Source: a bacterium (GTDB taxonomy: Bacteria > Desulfobacterota > Desulfocorpusculales > Desulfocorpusculum). From it: 64,000 nucleotides of DNA. Position 1 is the first letter of the stretch; each line of letters opens with the position of its first letter. Location: assembly GCA_037481695.1 (NCBI GenBank), contig JBBFLE010000005.1, positions 124,001 to 188,000 on the forward strand. Direction: 5' to 3'. Positions 17,904-26,322 of the stretch are shown piece by piece. Made by a program: the position numbers and the translations under genes. The notes under the pieces are model-generated. The model saw only the letters and a program-made list of their open reading frames with translations. It did no database searches and was not told the DNA's origin.

Positions 17904-19121
17904 TCATTTAACTGACCGGAGGGCTTGGGCTATGGCCTCTGGAGAGATCTCAACCGGATGCACCACGGGCTTGGGATAAGAGCTTGTCAGGCCTGTCTCT
18001 GTGACCATGCACACCATCTCCGCCTGAGGATCCAGGAGGCCCTCCCTGATTCCCTTGATGAGCCCTGCCATGGCAGAGGCCCCTGTGGGGCCGCTCCAGA
18101 TTCCCTCGGTTTCAACCAGAAGTTTTTGAGCCTCTATTATCTCTGCGTCCGAAACATCCAGGGCCAGGCCTTTGCATCCACGCAGAATGCCAAGCACCCA
18201 TTCTCCCTTCTTGCCCGGCCTTCCTGTGGCCAAGCCCTTGGCCACTGTGGGTCCTGTGGTCATGGGCTGGATGGAAGAGCCGCTTTGAAAAGCCTTCACC
18301 ACGGGGTTTGCTGCCTCTGACTGGCAAGCCACCATGCGAGGGATCTGGCCGATGATCCCCATTTCCATCATCTCTCTGAAGCCCCTGAAGCAGGCTGTGA
18401 AGATCTCGCAGCCTGAGACCTGGGTGATGAAGACCTCTGGCCCATGTCCCAACTGCTCCACTATTTCATAGGCTATTGTCTTTTTGCCCTCGTGCTTGAA
18501 GGGATTTCTTCTGGCTCCTCCGTCGAAAACCTCTTTTGTGTCCATGATTCTGTCGAAGTGCTCAATCACATGATCGTACTCACCTTCGTATGTGAAAACT
18601 CGAGTTGCCATAAGCGACATGTGGGCCATCTTGAGAGAGTCCCCCCTCTTGTAGCAGAAGATGGCCGAGGCGAGCCCTGCTCTTCGGGCGTAAGTGGCTA
18701 TGCTTACCCCGGCATTTCCGGTGCTCACAACAGAGATGGCTCTGAAGCCGAACTGGAGGGCCGAGGACACAGCCGTTGCGCTCGTTCTGTCCTTGACAGT
18801 GCCAGTGGGAAGGGTGCCCTCATACTTGATGAAAAGCCTGGGTGCACCCAGCCTCGTTCCCAGCTGCCTTGCCCAAAGCAAGGGGGTGTCACCCTCGCCC
18901 AAAGTGATCAGGTGCTCCTGGCTCCAAACCGGAAGTACCCTGTGGTAACTCCACAATCCTTTGAAGCGCTCGTCCCGGACCCCGCATTGGGAAAGGGACT
19001 CAAGATCGTATTGGGGATCCAGGAGTCCTCCACAAACAGGGCACTCCAGAAGATATGCGGGCTGGTGCTGGGCTCCACAGGCCACGCACTCGAGGCTTTC
19101 CAGAAATGAAAATCGGCTCAA
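17904..19121 (-). CDS. thrC: Threonine synthase family PLP enzyme
   Basis: A PLP-dependent fold-type II enzyme of about 405 residues. The N-terminus has a zinc-ribbon-like pair (CVACG...CPVCGG) as in many bacterial threonine synthases. The PLP Lys lies in TGTVKDR (usual form TGSFKDR), followed by the phosphate-binding loop STGNAGVSIA and a Gly-rich GPTGAS. Threonine synthase converts O-phosphohomoserine to threonine; the Thr-Val change beside Lys and the divergent sequence leave room for a related beta-replacement activity. A TTG at 19121 is chosen as start because GAGGAG lies 6 bases before it; a GTG at 19145 gives eight more residues but lacks a ribosome site. Confidence 0.82.
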   Translation of the reverse strand: MSRFSFLESLECVACGAQHQPAYLLECPVCGGLLDPQYDLESLSQCGVRDERFKGLWSYHRVLPVWSQEHLITLGEGDTPLLWARQLGTRLGAPRLFIKYEGTLPTGTVKDRTSATAVSSALQFGFRAISVVSTGNAGVSIATYARRAGLASAIFCYKRGDSLKMAHMSLMATRVFTYEGEYDHVIEHFDRIMDTKEVFDGGARRNPFKHEGKKTIAYEIVEQLGHGPEVFITQVSGCEIFTACFRGFREMMEMGIIGQIPRMVACQSEAANPVVKAFQSGSSIQPMTTGPTVAKGLATGRPGKKGEWVLGILRGCKGLALDVSDAEIIEAQKLLVETEGIWSGPTGASAMAGLIKGIREGLLDPQAEMVCMVTETGLTSSYPKPVVHPVEISPEAIAQALRSVK

Positions 19122-19475
19122 TTTTGTCTCCTCAGTGGCTCCCACAAGGCCACAGGCCTTATCCAGGCATAGGCCTGGAAAATGCCCCCCAAGCCTTTAT
19201 TTACCATCTCAGATCAGCCGCCTAGGGCTTTCCATCCCAATGGGCAAATTATCATGTCACAGGCTAAAACAACAACCTCAAATGGGGCATCTCATGCACC
19301 GGATCTAGGTGGGTGTTACTAACCCTCTTTGTCCAGGCCATCCCCAAAAACCTTCTTGCCTCTCTTAAGAAAAAGATTGACCAGGAGCGCTATCAAAAAA
19401 AACCGCCAAGCAAATAAAATCAATTGCATCATGCTCATTCCCTCTTGCGCCTCAATCCTAAGAATCCGAGCATTC

Positions 19476-19508
19476 TTACCCAAAACCGCTTTGAGCTGTT
19501 TTGGGTAA
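19476..19508. repeat. Palindromic repeat, family P, copy 1
   Basis: A TTACCCAAAA...TTTTGGGTAA palindrome with centre CCGCTTTGAGCTG. It is one of nine copies in the window (others start at 19531, 22561, 24406, 25886, 30491, 59171, 59227, 60294). All are intergenic. Confidence 0.8.
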
Positions 19509-19530
19509 AAAAGCCGCCTTTGTGCCAGAA

Positions 19531-19566
19531 TTTACCCAAAAGTGCTTTGAGCTGTTTTGGGTAAAA
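19531..19566. repeat. Palindromic repeat, family P, copy 2
   Basis: TTTTACCCAAAA-GTGCTTTGAGCTG-TTTTGGGTAAAA, in direct tandem with copy 1 about 22 bases away. The arms are fully complementary over 12 bases, so as RNA it would form a strong hairpin ending in A/T runs. It could act as a bidirectional terminator between the convergent or divergent genes. Confidence 0.8.
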
Positions 19567-19759
19567 AAGGTCACAACCCGGCATTAACCCGCATTACCAA
19601 TTTTTGGACTGCCCAGAGTAAATTTAGTATATTGTCGTAAGTCCTTAAGAGTTCTGGGTCATGGGGCTGGGCGGACCCGTGAAAGAATGAAATGACCCTC
19701 TGCCGCCATGGGGCAGGCAAGAGGCTGGGGTCAATCTCAATGAGAGGCAAGGTGGTGTC

Positions 19760-20239
19760 ATGCAAAGGCAGATTCATTTTACCCTGAATGGGAAAAGCGT
19801 TGGCCTTTCTGTGGATGATGAGCGGATGCTCCTTTGGGTGTTGCGCTCGGATCTGGGTCTGACCGGCACCAAGTACGGCTGTGGACAGTCCCTGTGCGGG
19901 GCGTGCACCGTGCTTTTGGATGATGAGGCGGTACGGGCCTGTGCCACGCCCATGAAGGAAATCCAAGGGAAAAAGGTTACAACCATAGAGGGACTGGCCA
20001 GAGACGGAAGGCTCCACCCTCTGCAGGAGGCATTTGTCCGCCACAATGCCTTTCAGTGCGGTTACTGCACACCTGGGATGATCCTGACTGCCTACGCGCT
20101 GCTCCTCAGGAACTCGAATCCCAGTGATGAAGATATCATCAGCCACATGGAGGATAACCTGTGCCGCTGCGGCTCCCACCAAAGGATCATTCGCGCCATA
20201 AAGGATGCGGCCAGGGAGATGAGAGGGGGCTTGAGATGA
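19760..20239 (+). CDS. iorA: 2Fe-2S subunit of molybdenum hydroxylase (IorA/CoxS type)
   Basis: A 159-residue small subunit of the xanthine oxidase family. The N-terminal plant-type 2Fe-2S domain has the pattern CGQSLCGACTVLL, and the C-terminal helical domain has CGYCTPGM and CRCGSH. It passes electrons from the molybdenum centre to an acceptor. It overlaps the next gene by 4 bases (ATGA). No FAD (CoxM-type) subunit is present, as in the isoquinoline 1-oxidoreductase group of two-subunit enzymes. The substrate, an aldehyde or N-heterocycle, is unknown. Confidence 0.92.
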   Translation: MQRQIHFTLNGKSVGLSVDDERMLLWVLRSDLGLTGTKYGCGQSLCGACTVLLDDEAVRACATPMKEIQGKKVTTIEGLARDGRLHPLQEAFVRHNAFQCGYCTPGMILTAYALLLRNSNPSDEDIISHMEDNLCRCGSHQRIIRAIKDAAREMRGGLR

Positions 20240-22356
20240 GTGAGCTTGACCGCCGAGAATTCCTTGAGATCGCTGGCTCTGGGATCTTCGTTTTCATATC
20301 TGCCATGTTTCTCCCCCAAACTGCCCCAGCCCAAGAGCCAACCAGGCTTCCCTTGCGACTCGAATACCCCAAGGACTGGAGTGCGTACCTGCGTGTTGGG
20401 GCCGACGGCAGGGTCACGTGCTTTGTGGGCAAGGTGGAGATGGGCCAGGGGGCAATGACCGCTTTGCCGCAACTGGTTGCAGAGGAGCTGGATGTGCCAC
20501 TTTCCTCGGTGGAGATCGTGATGGGCGACACTGAGCTTTGCCCCTGGGACATAGGCACCTTCGGATCCCTCACAATAAGACAGTTCGGCCCTGTGCTTAG
20601 GGCAGCGGCCGCTGAGGCCAGGGCCGTTTTGCTTGAGCTTGCCTCGGAAAGGCTCGAAGCACCGGCCGAGCGGCTTCAAGTGCAAGAAGGGGTGGTCTTT
20701 GACACTGCTCGGCCGCAAAACAAGGTGACCTATTCAGAGCTCGCAGGTGGAAGGCGCGTTGAAAGGAGCATCAAAGTAGCTCCGGAACCCAGGAAGGCAG
20801 GTTTCAAGGTCATAGGGACCTCTGCCCCCAGAAGAGATGCCCTGGCCAAGGTGACAGGGGCTGCCGAGTATGCAGGGGATATGAGGCTTCCCGGTATGAT
20901 GCACGCAAGGATCCTGAGGCCCCCTGCCCACGGCCTCAAACTCAAATCAGTTGAAACATCTGGGGCAGAGTCTATACCGGGGGTGAGAGTCGTGAGGGAA
21001 GGCGAGATGGTTGCCGTGCTTCACGAGCGGCCTGATTTGGCAGACAAGGCCCTGGGTCTTGTCAAGGCCAGGTTCCAAGGCCCGACCATGGCGGTAGATG
21101 ACACCACGATCTTTGATCATATTGAAACACATGCCCCCGAGGCCCGTCTCGTGGCTCAAAGCGGTGATCTGGAAGAGGGCAAGAGGAAGGCATCCCAGGT
21201 GTTCACTGAGAGATATCTTAACAGCTACGTGGCCCACGCACCCATAGAGACCCACTCGGCATTGGCAAAGATCCAAGACGGGCGGGTCACGGTGTGGGCA
21301 TCCACCCAGGCTCCCTTCATAGTACGAACACAGGTGGCCCAGGCACTCGGGCTTGAGCCGTCAAAGGTTAGGGTGATCACCCCATTTGTGGGAGGCGGCT
21401 TTGGGGGGAAAACAATGGCCCCTCAGGCCGTTGAGGCCGCCAGGCTGGCAAGAATAATAGGCAGGCCTGTGCAGGTGGTTTGGGACAGGGCCGAGGAGTT
21501 CTTTTTTGATACATTTCGGCCTGCCTCGGTGGTAAAGATACGATCCGGGCTGACCAAGGAGAATGAAATTGCCTTTTGGGACTACGAGGTCATATGCGCC
21601 GGGGATCGCGAGGCCAAGCAGTTCTACGATGTGGAGCACCAGCGCACAGTTGCCCGTGGCGGTTGGCAGGGAAGCCAGCCAGAAGGGCTCCATCCCTTTG
21701 GTGTGGGGCCGTGGCGGGCGCCCTCTGTAAACACCAACACCTTTGCCCGCGAATCGCACATAGACATTATGGCATCAAAGGCAGGAATTGACCCTTTGGA
21801 GTTTCGCCTGTCGCATCTAAGCGACAGGCGTATGGTGAGGGTCCTTAAGGCAGCAGCCCAGGCCTTCGGTTGGGTGCCTGGATCTGCACCAAGCGGCCGT
21901 GGGGTGGGAGTTGCCTGTGCCCTTTACCTTGGCACCTATGTTGCGACCATGGCCGAGCTCCAGGTGGAAAAACCAAGTGGCAGGGTAAAGGTCAAGAGGG
22001 TTGTTTGCGCCCAGGACATGGGGCTTGTGGTAAACCCCGAGGGCGCACGCCAGCAGATGGAAGGCTGCATCACCATGGGGCTGGGCTATGCGCTGAGCGA
22101 GGAGGTGAAGTTCAAAGGGGGTCAGGTGCTGACCAAGAATTTTGATAGCTATGAGATCCCGCGCTTCTCTTGGCTTCCCAAGATAGAGACAGTCATCGTG
22201 GAAGCACCGGAAGAGCCTGCCCAGGGCTGCGGTGAGCCGCCCATTGTGTGCATGGGCGCGGTCCTGGCAAATGCCATCTTTGATCAGACAGGGGCCAGGG
22301 TAAAACAGCTTCCCATGACTCCAGAGAGGATAAAAAGGGCCATGGCAAAGACATAG
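20236..22356 (+). CDS. iorB: Molybdopterin subunit of aldehyde/isoquinoline oxidoreductase family
   Basis: A 706-residue large subunit. The N-terminus has a twin-arginine-like start (LDRREFLEIAGSG followed by a hydrophobic segment), so the complex may be exported folded. Family signatures include GKVEMGQG near the start, the GGGFGGK loop that binds molybdopterin, RPVQVVWDRAEEF, and the C-terminal catalytic-Glu region GEPP. A tandem of two related domains, as in IorB, is suggested by the order of motifs. The ATG at 20236 overlaps the iorA stop, giving translational coupling; a longer frame from 20161 would run inside iorA. A MoeA gene begins at the far right of the window, but the two are not linked. 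Confidence 0.9.
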   Translation: MSELDRREFLEIAGSGIFVFISAMFLPQTAPAQEPTRLPLRLEYPKDWSAYLRVGADGRVTCFVGKVEMGQGAMTALPQLVAEELDVPLSSVEIVMGDTELCPWDIGTFGSLTIRQFGPVLRAAAAEARAVLLELASERLEAPAERLQVQEGVVFDTARPQNKVTYSELAGGRRVERSIKVAPEPRKAGFKVIGTSAPRRDALAKVTGAAEYAGDMRLPGMMHARILRPPAHGLKLKSVETSGAESIPGVRVVREGEMVAVLHERPDLADKALGLVKARFQGPTMAVDDTTIFDHIETHAPEARLVAQSGDLEEGKRKASQVFTERYLNSYVAHAPIETHSALAKIQDGRVTVWASTQAPFIVRTQVAQALGLEPSKVRVITPFVGGGFGGKTMAPQAVEAARLARIIGRPVQVVWDRAEEFFFDTFRPASVVKIRSGLTKENEIAFWDYEVICAGDREAKQFYDVEHQRTVARGGWQGSQPEGLHPFGVGPWRAPSVNTNTFARESHIDIMASKAGIDPLEFRLSHLSDRRMVRVLKAAAQAFGWVPGSAPSGRGVGVACALYLGTYVATMAELQVEKPSGRVKVKRVVCAQDMGLVVNPEGARQQMEGCITMGLGYALSEEVKFKGGQVLTKNFDSYEIPRFSWLPKIETVIVEAPEEPAQGCGEPPIVCMGAVLANAIFDQTGARVKQLPMTPERIKRAMAKT

Positions 22357-22938
22357 CCAGGCAAGAAAATGACCTGTTTCTTTAAGGCTGAATCGTGTGG
22401 GCCGAGCCTTGGTTAGGCCTGAAACAAGAGGAAAGCACAAGCGAGACCCCAGGTAAACAAAATGGCCTCCCGGACCCATAATATGCTGTTATAAACTGCT
22501 TCATGTACAAGCCTGTCTGGCCTTGCCCATTGGCAGCCAGAGCCTGGCCTCCAAATGTTTTTTTACCCAAAAGTGCTTTGAGCTGAAATGGGCAGATCCA
22601 ACAGCATTGATCTTTCTTGTTGTATGGATTATGAATTGACAGATTTGTCCATGACATGCAAAAGAGATTGGGAGCGTTATTCAGATTGTGGGGTTGCTAT
22701 GACCGCTAAAAAAGGGCTTGTCCGAGAACACACAATGACCGTTGGGTTTAATGCCATTTCAAAGTAGGGGCGAGACGTGCCTCCCCCTTCAACCCTAAAA
22801 CTGGATTTCTTCCTGGGAGCGGGGTTCTCCAGTCAGCTGATTGTGCGGGCGGGGAGCCCGCACTCCCAACGAAAAATCGTTTTCGGGCAAGCTCCTAGCC
22901 TGATCGCCGTTCCATCAGAAAAGGATGGAGGTTTAGAC
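22357..22938. other. Intergenic region with one palindromic repeat
   Basis: 582 bases. It contains the family P copy at 22561-22595 preceded by the flank TTGGCAGCCAGAGCCTGGCC, also seen at 24374 and 25856. Otherwise no gene is recognised. The putative ORF extension 22777-22938 before the sensor gene lacks a ribosome site and looks non-coding. Confidence 0.5.
22561..22595. repeat. Palindromic repeat, family P, copy 3
   Basis: TTTTACCCAAAAGTGC...GAGCTGAAATGGGCAG. The right arm is degenerate compared with copies 1 and 2. A shared 40-base left flank links it to copies 4, 5 and 6, so the mobile or duplicated unit is longer than the palindrome. Confidence 0.75.
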
Positions 22939-23988
22939 ATGAGTTCTTCGGATCTCCCCTCGGGCCGTGTCTTGGATATACGGATTGCCCAAATCGCCGT
23001 CAGCCTACCGGTGATTGCCTTTTTGTGCGCTCTCAGCTTCTTCAATTACCTCCTGTTTCATTCCCTCGTGGAGATGTTCAGCGTGGTGGTGGGTGCTCTC
23101 ATTTTCGTATTGGCTTGGACTACAAAATCTTACATGAGCAACCATTACCTGCTCTTCATAGGGATCAGCTATCTGTTTGTAGGACTGATCGACCTCTTTC
23201 ACACCCTCGCTTACAAGGGAATGGGGGTGTTCACCGCCATCACGGCCAACGAACCCACTCAGCTGTGGATCCTGGCCCGCTATATGGAAAGTCTTTCCCT
23301 TGTCATCGCTCCCACCTATGCACGCAAAAGGGTCCCCTTCATCCCTTGGGTTATTGTCTACGGAGCACTCACATTAAGTGGGCTGTTGCTAATCTTTCAA
23401 TGGAAGATATTCCCCGACTGTTATGTGGAGGGAAAGGGGCTCACACCTTTCAAGATCGTCAGTGAGTACGTGATCTGTGGCCTAGTCTTCATGGCTGGTT
23501 TACGCCTCCTTCGTATTCAGGCCATCTTAGACTTGAAAGTTTTCCGACTGCTTTTGGCCGCCATGGCTGCCACGGTAATCGCCGAACTGGCCTTTACTTT
23601 CTATGTCAGCGTTTACGGACTTTCTAATATGGTAGGACACCTTTTTAAGCTCCTATCATTCCTCTTGGTTTTCGAGGGCTTGGTGCGCACCGGCATTCGG
23701 GATCCTTTCGCCCTCCTCTTTCGCCAACTCAAGCAGGAAAAGAAAGAGCTGGAAGTGGCTCTGAGGGAAATAAAAACTCTGAAGGGACTTCTCCCCCTGT
23801 GTGCTTTCTGCAAGAAGATCCGGGACGATGAAGGCTATTGGCACAATCTTGAAACTTATATTCCATCAAAAACCGATGCTCAATTTTCACACGGCGTCTG
23901 CCCAGATTGTTTGCAAAAGCATTATCCGGACCTTGCCCACGATATCCTAAAGGATCTCGAAGCAAAAAAAACCGTTTCGGATGGATGA
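22939..23988 (+). CDS. MASE3-like membrane sensor protein with C-terminal Cys motif
   Basis: A 349-residue protein. Residues about 18-255 form seven or so hydrophobic membrane segments typical of a MASE3-type integral membrane sensor domain (for example HTLAYKGMGVF). A short coiled segment (QLKQEKKELEVALREIKTL) links to a cytosolic tail with LLPLCAFCKKIRDDEGYW and HGVCPDCLQKHYP. This CxxC-CxxC tail is common at the end of sensor proteins in deltaproteobacteria and probably binds a metal. There is no kinase, GGDEF or other output domain, so the protein may signal by contact. The ATG at 22939 follows GGAGG. Confidence 0.82.
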   Translation: MSSSDLPSGRVLDIRIAQIAVSLPVIAFLCALSFFNYLLFHSLVEMFSVVVGALIFVLAWTTKSYMSNHYLLFIGISYLFVGLIDLFHTLAYKGMGVFTAITANEPTQLWILARYMESLSLVIAPTYARKRVPFIPWVIVYGALTLSGLLLIFQWKIFPDCYVEGKGLTPFKIVSEYVICGLVFMAGLRLLRIQAILDLKVFRLLLAAMAATVIAELAFTFYVSVYGLSNMVGHLFKLLSFLLVFEGLVRTGIRDPFALLFRQLKQEKKELEVALREIKTLKGLLPLCAFCKKIRDDEGYWHNLETYIPSKTDAQFSHGVCPDCLQKHYPDLAHDILKDLEAKKTVSDG

Positions 23989-24059
23989 GACAGGCGTGGA
24001 CCAGTTGGGGGGGATAGAGTCAATCATTTTGCATAAAATTCTCCGGCCTCGAGCCCATG

Positions 24060-24250
24060 CCACATGGGCAGGTTCTTGGGCAATTTAGCCAGAGGGTTTG
24101 AATCCTAGTGCAGTCTTCTTGAACTTCTTTGGGATCTTGGCCAATACATTCCTTGCAACGTGAACCTGGCAACACTGCCCCCTGGCCTGAAGACCTCCTC
24201 GAGTCCAGCTGGCCAATCCATGAGCTCCAAATCACCTTCAGGGAGGTGAT
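24060..24250 (-). pseudogene. IS256-type transposase remnant
   Basis: Frame-shifted fragments on the minus strand read GLEEVFRPGG and, in another frame, CQVHVARNVLAKIPKKF. The second matches the conserved RCQVH-RNVL-K-PK region of IS256 (Mutator-type) transposases. No complete ORF or terminal repeats were found. It marks an old insertion at the left edge of the accessory region. Confidence 0.55.
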
Positions 24251-24370
24251 CATTTTCTCAAAAACTAGATGTTGCCCACACGATGGAGGCTGTTTAGAAT
24301 TCCAGTCCGGGCACCCCCGAGGGGTCAATATCTATGAAAAACCTCTGTCATATTCGTGAAAAGTGACACC

Positions 24371-24531
24371 CATTGGCAGCCAGAGCCTGGCCTCCAAAGC
24401 TTTTTTTACCCAAAAGTGCTTTGAGCTGAAATGGGTAAAAATCTATGACAATCCCAGTCCAGGACCAAAGGCAGGATTGGGAAAGTTGAAAACATATGAA
24501 TGCTTCACAAAGACAGTGCGGCCAACAAGTG
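24371..24531. repeat. Direct repeat B, copy 1 (contains family P copy 4)
   Basis: 161 bases nearly identical to 30457-30617. It includes the palindrome at 24406-24440 and the following segment ending in GCGGCCAACAAGTG. Together with repeat A (25672-25935) it reconstitutes the longer sequence at 30277-30617. Confidence 0.8.
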
Positions 24532-24697
24532 GCAAGGTTGGTGGCACATACATCTCGCTTTTTCCAGTCGAACACGAACGAGGTTGCAAATCGACCCGAG
24601 CATGTGGCGACCGGGTCGTCCTTTTCACAATGGCTCCTGCTCTCCTCTTAGCCATGCGCGGCCCTGATGAGTGATTTCTCAGATTCCGCGGAATGAA

Positions 24698-24910
24698 TCA
24701 CTTTTCATGAGTCCTTCCTTGAACAAGGAATTGGGCGCCCACTGCGCCGCATTGCGGAAGAACTCCTCGGGGTCGAGGTACACTTTCGGGGGCCGTGCCC
24801 TGCACGACCGTCCATAAGTCAGCGGCTAAGACGGCCTCGGCGAGGCGTCCTTCGCTAATGTCCTTGGGAGGGATGGCAATAGCGTACCAGGGTTTGAGAG
24901 TCATGCTCAT
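24698..24910 (-). pseudogene. Truncated, frameshifted N-terminus of DUF499 ATPase
   Basis: The first 40 or so residues (TLKPWYAIAIPPKDI...EGRLAEAVLAADLWTVVQGTAP) match the start of the complete DUF499 ATPase at 31943-34867. After that the frame shifts: another frame continues with VYLDPEEFFRNAAQWAP. The rest of the gene is missing. Its start overlaps the stop of the DUF2283 gene, the same way DUF499 follows small TA-type genes at 34.86 kb. It is one of three copies of this 5' end in the window. Confidence 0.85.
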
Positions 24911-25116
24911 CTGTCCGTCCCCGTGGCCTGAAACTCGATTTTGCCGACTTCCGTGACACGTTTGGAAGCGTCCAACACCTCCAGGGAGATCAGGTTCCCG
25001 GCCGCGTCATAGTCCAGAATTACACCCGGCTTATCCTCGTCGCTTTCCGCCACGGGCGTGTCGCTTTTGAGGATCACTGTCAGCGTGTCTGTCTTCTGAT
25101 CGTATGTGACTTTCAT
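24907..25116 (-). CDS. DUF2283-family small protein (putative antitoxin)
   Basis: 69 residues (YDQKTDTLTVIL at the start, then GVILDYDAAGNLISLEVLDAS), the standard DUF2283 pattern. DUF2283 proteins are commonly encoded right after DUF4258 proteins and the pair is thought to be a toxin-antitoxin system. Here its start overlaps the DUF4258 stop by 4 bases, which fits. The biochemical role is not established. Confidence 0.85.
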   Translation of the reverse strand: MKVTYDQKTDTLTVILKSDTPVAESDEDKPGVILDYDAAGNLISLEVLDASKRVTEVGKIEFQATGTDR

Positions 25117-25394
25117 GATTCTTCCCTCCAGTACTTTTCGATCTTACTCGTCCGATAGACGGTCACAACTTCTGCAGGCGATCGGTCCACGTCCACAAAG
25201 ACATGGACAAGATACGTCTTGCCGCCCATCTGGACCTGCGACTGCAAAATGTCCCGGCCCGTTCGTATAGGTAATCGTTGATCGGGCCGCTCCAGCACGC
25301 TCCGAACGATGTGCTCCTCGATTCCCCGACGTGCCATCTCCAAGAGGGCATGGGACGTCAGTAGGTATGAGCGAACCGGCTCAGCTTCTGTCAT
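25113..25394 (-). CDS. DUF4258-family protein (putative toxin)
   Basis: 93 residues: an N-terminal SHALLEMARRGIEEHIVRSVLERP segment and a C-terminal YLVHVFVDVD...VVTVYRTSKIEKYW, the usual DUF4258 layout. This family has a RelE/BrnT-like small fold and pairs with DUF2283. It is complete and in frame. It is the only apparently intact TA pair on this side of repeat A. Confidence 0.82.
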   Translation of the reverse strand: MTEAEPVRSYLLTSHALLEMARRGIEEHIVRSVLERPDQRLPIRTGRDILQSQVQMGGKTYLVHVFVDVDRSPAEVVTVYRTSKIEKYWREES

Positions 25395-25464
25395 AGTTCA
25401 CGTTCCTGGCCAAAAATCAAGTGTGGCTTGACTGTCCCTGTACGTTGCAATGATCTCATCCACG

Positions 25465-25629
25465 TCAGTGCTCGTCTTGCGTCCACAAAGTGGCATCATA
25501 CTCGCGTGCAGCGGCCAGGATCAGGCTGTCGGCCATGGGCAAGCCCTGCTGCACGGAAAGCAAAGCGGCACTCAACGCCACGGACGCTGTGAGTTCCACA
25601 CCCTTCTCCTTTCGAACCAGATTCGTCAT
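25465..25629 (-). pseudogene. PIN-domain (VapC-type) toxin remnant
   Basis: A 54-residue C-terminal piece reads SVALSAALLSVQQGLPMADSLILAAAREYDATLWTQD, broken here into its two recognisable parts: the LPMADSLIL helix with the acidic residue, and the ATLWTQDEH end with the final acidic residues. The N-terminal catalytic Asp half is absent; the frame closes at a TAA 27 bases upstream, beside the GEYRTRRLVLEA tail of repeat A. The reading frame stops at DEH and seems to run on in another frame (VDEIIATY). Confidence 0.7.
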
Positions 25630-25671
25630 GCCGATTATATCACCCCTGACGGTTTACTCCATTCTCCCAAT

Positions 25672-25935
25672 GCCTCCAGCACCAGCCGCCGGGTGCGGTA
25701 TTCGCCGCACTGGCTGATTTCCTTCTCTTTTACCATCTCCCAATTGAAGGGATTGGTACTTTCTTGATGCGATCCCCCCTGGCCAATGGAAGGAGGGATG
25801 ACGATGGAAAAGAGGTTGACAGTAGTGGTTCTAGGAGGAGCTGGCCTTGCCCGTTGGCAGCCAGAGCCCGGCCTCCAAAGCTTTTTTTACCCAAAAGTGC
25901 TTTGAGCTAAAATGGGTAAAAATCTGTCACAGTCC
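25672..25935. repeat. Direct repeat A, copy 1 (contains family P copy 5 at 25886-25920)
   Basis: 264 bases, near-identical and of equal length to 30277-30540. On the minus strand it encodes a gene tail, NPFNWEMVKEKEISQ then CGEYRTRRLVLEA. The 36-base core at 25672-25707 is shared with 28219-28254. The two full copies lie in the same orientation, 4.6 kb apart, around the DUF262 and AbiE genes. Confidence 0.88.
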
Positions 25936-25955
25936 TTACTGATATATGATTACGA

Positions 25956-26243
25956 CTAAAACAAATAAGACTTCGCAGTGAAGCTGAAGGGCCCGGCTGC
26001 AATTAAGAGTTGGACTGAGCCGTTTCGGGGTGCAGGTGGCCGCGCCCGGCCAAATCGTCCACGCTGAGGCCGCGGCCTATACGAGGGACTGACCTGGAGC
26101 AGGATATTTGGCCAGAGATTCGCTTCTTGGCCCAGAGCGCGATCAATGAACTCGCGAATACGCGGGTCTGCGATGAGGATAAAGGAGCGCACGAAATCGC
26201 GGTATTCGTTCAGGACGGCCGCATGCAGGTCAAAGATGGTCAT
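25956..26243 (-). pseudogene. N-terminal fragment of a large helicase-like protein
   Basis: An ATG at 26243 behind AAAGGAG opens a frame reading MTIFDLHAAVLNEYRDFV, RIREFIDRALGQEANLWP and LLQVSPSY. After this the frame shifts, and a second frame continues SVDDLAGRGHLHPETA before a stop. This looks like the first 90 residues or so of a DEAD/DEAH helicase with a C-terminal Cys cluster (COG1205-like, recalled from memory and not certain). The rest of the gene is gone, cut at repeat A. Confidence 0.6.
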
Positions 26244-26322
26244 CGGATCAACTCCTTTGTGGGCAAAAGGTTGAAGATAGTTTGACTTTTTGCACACATG
26301 GTCGCGGTGACGGGCGAGCATG

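Larger units (their letters stand above)
19122..19759. other. Intergenic region with two palindromic repeats
   Basis: 638 bases between divergent genes (thrC minus, iorA plus). It should contain both promoters. Apart from the two palindromes at 19476-19508 and 19531-19566, no RNA gene or ORF is recognised. The stretch is AT-richer than its flanks. Confidence 0.5.

Noticed and set aside
20161-20235. Longer start of the molybdopterin subunit
   Set aside because: It would lie inside the 2Fe-2S subunit gene; the ATGA overlap at 20236 and the twin-arginine-like start fit better.
22777-22938. Longer start of the MASE3-like sensor
   Set aside because: No ribosome site is present, while GGAGG precedes the ATG at 22939 and the added sequence has no membrane or family features.
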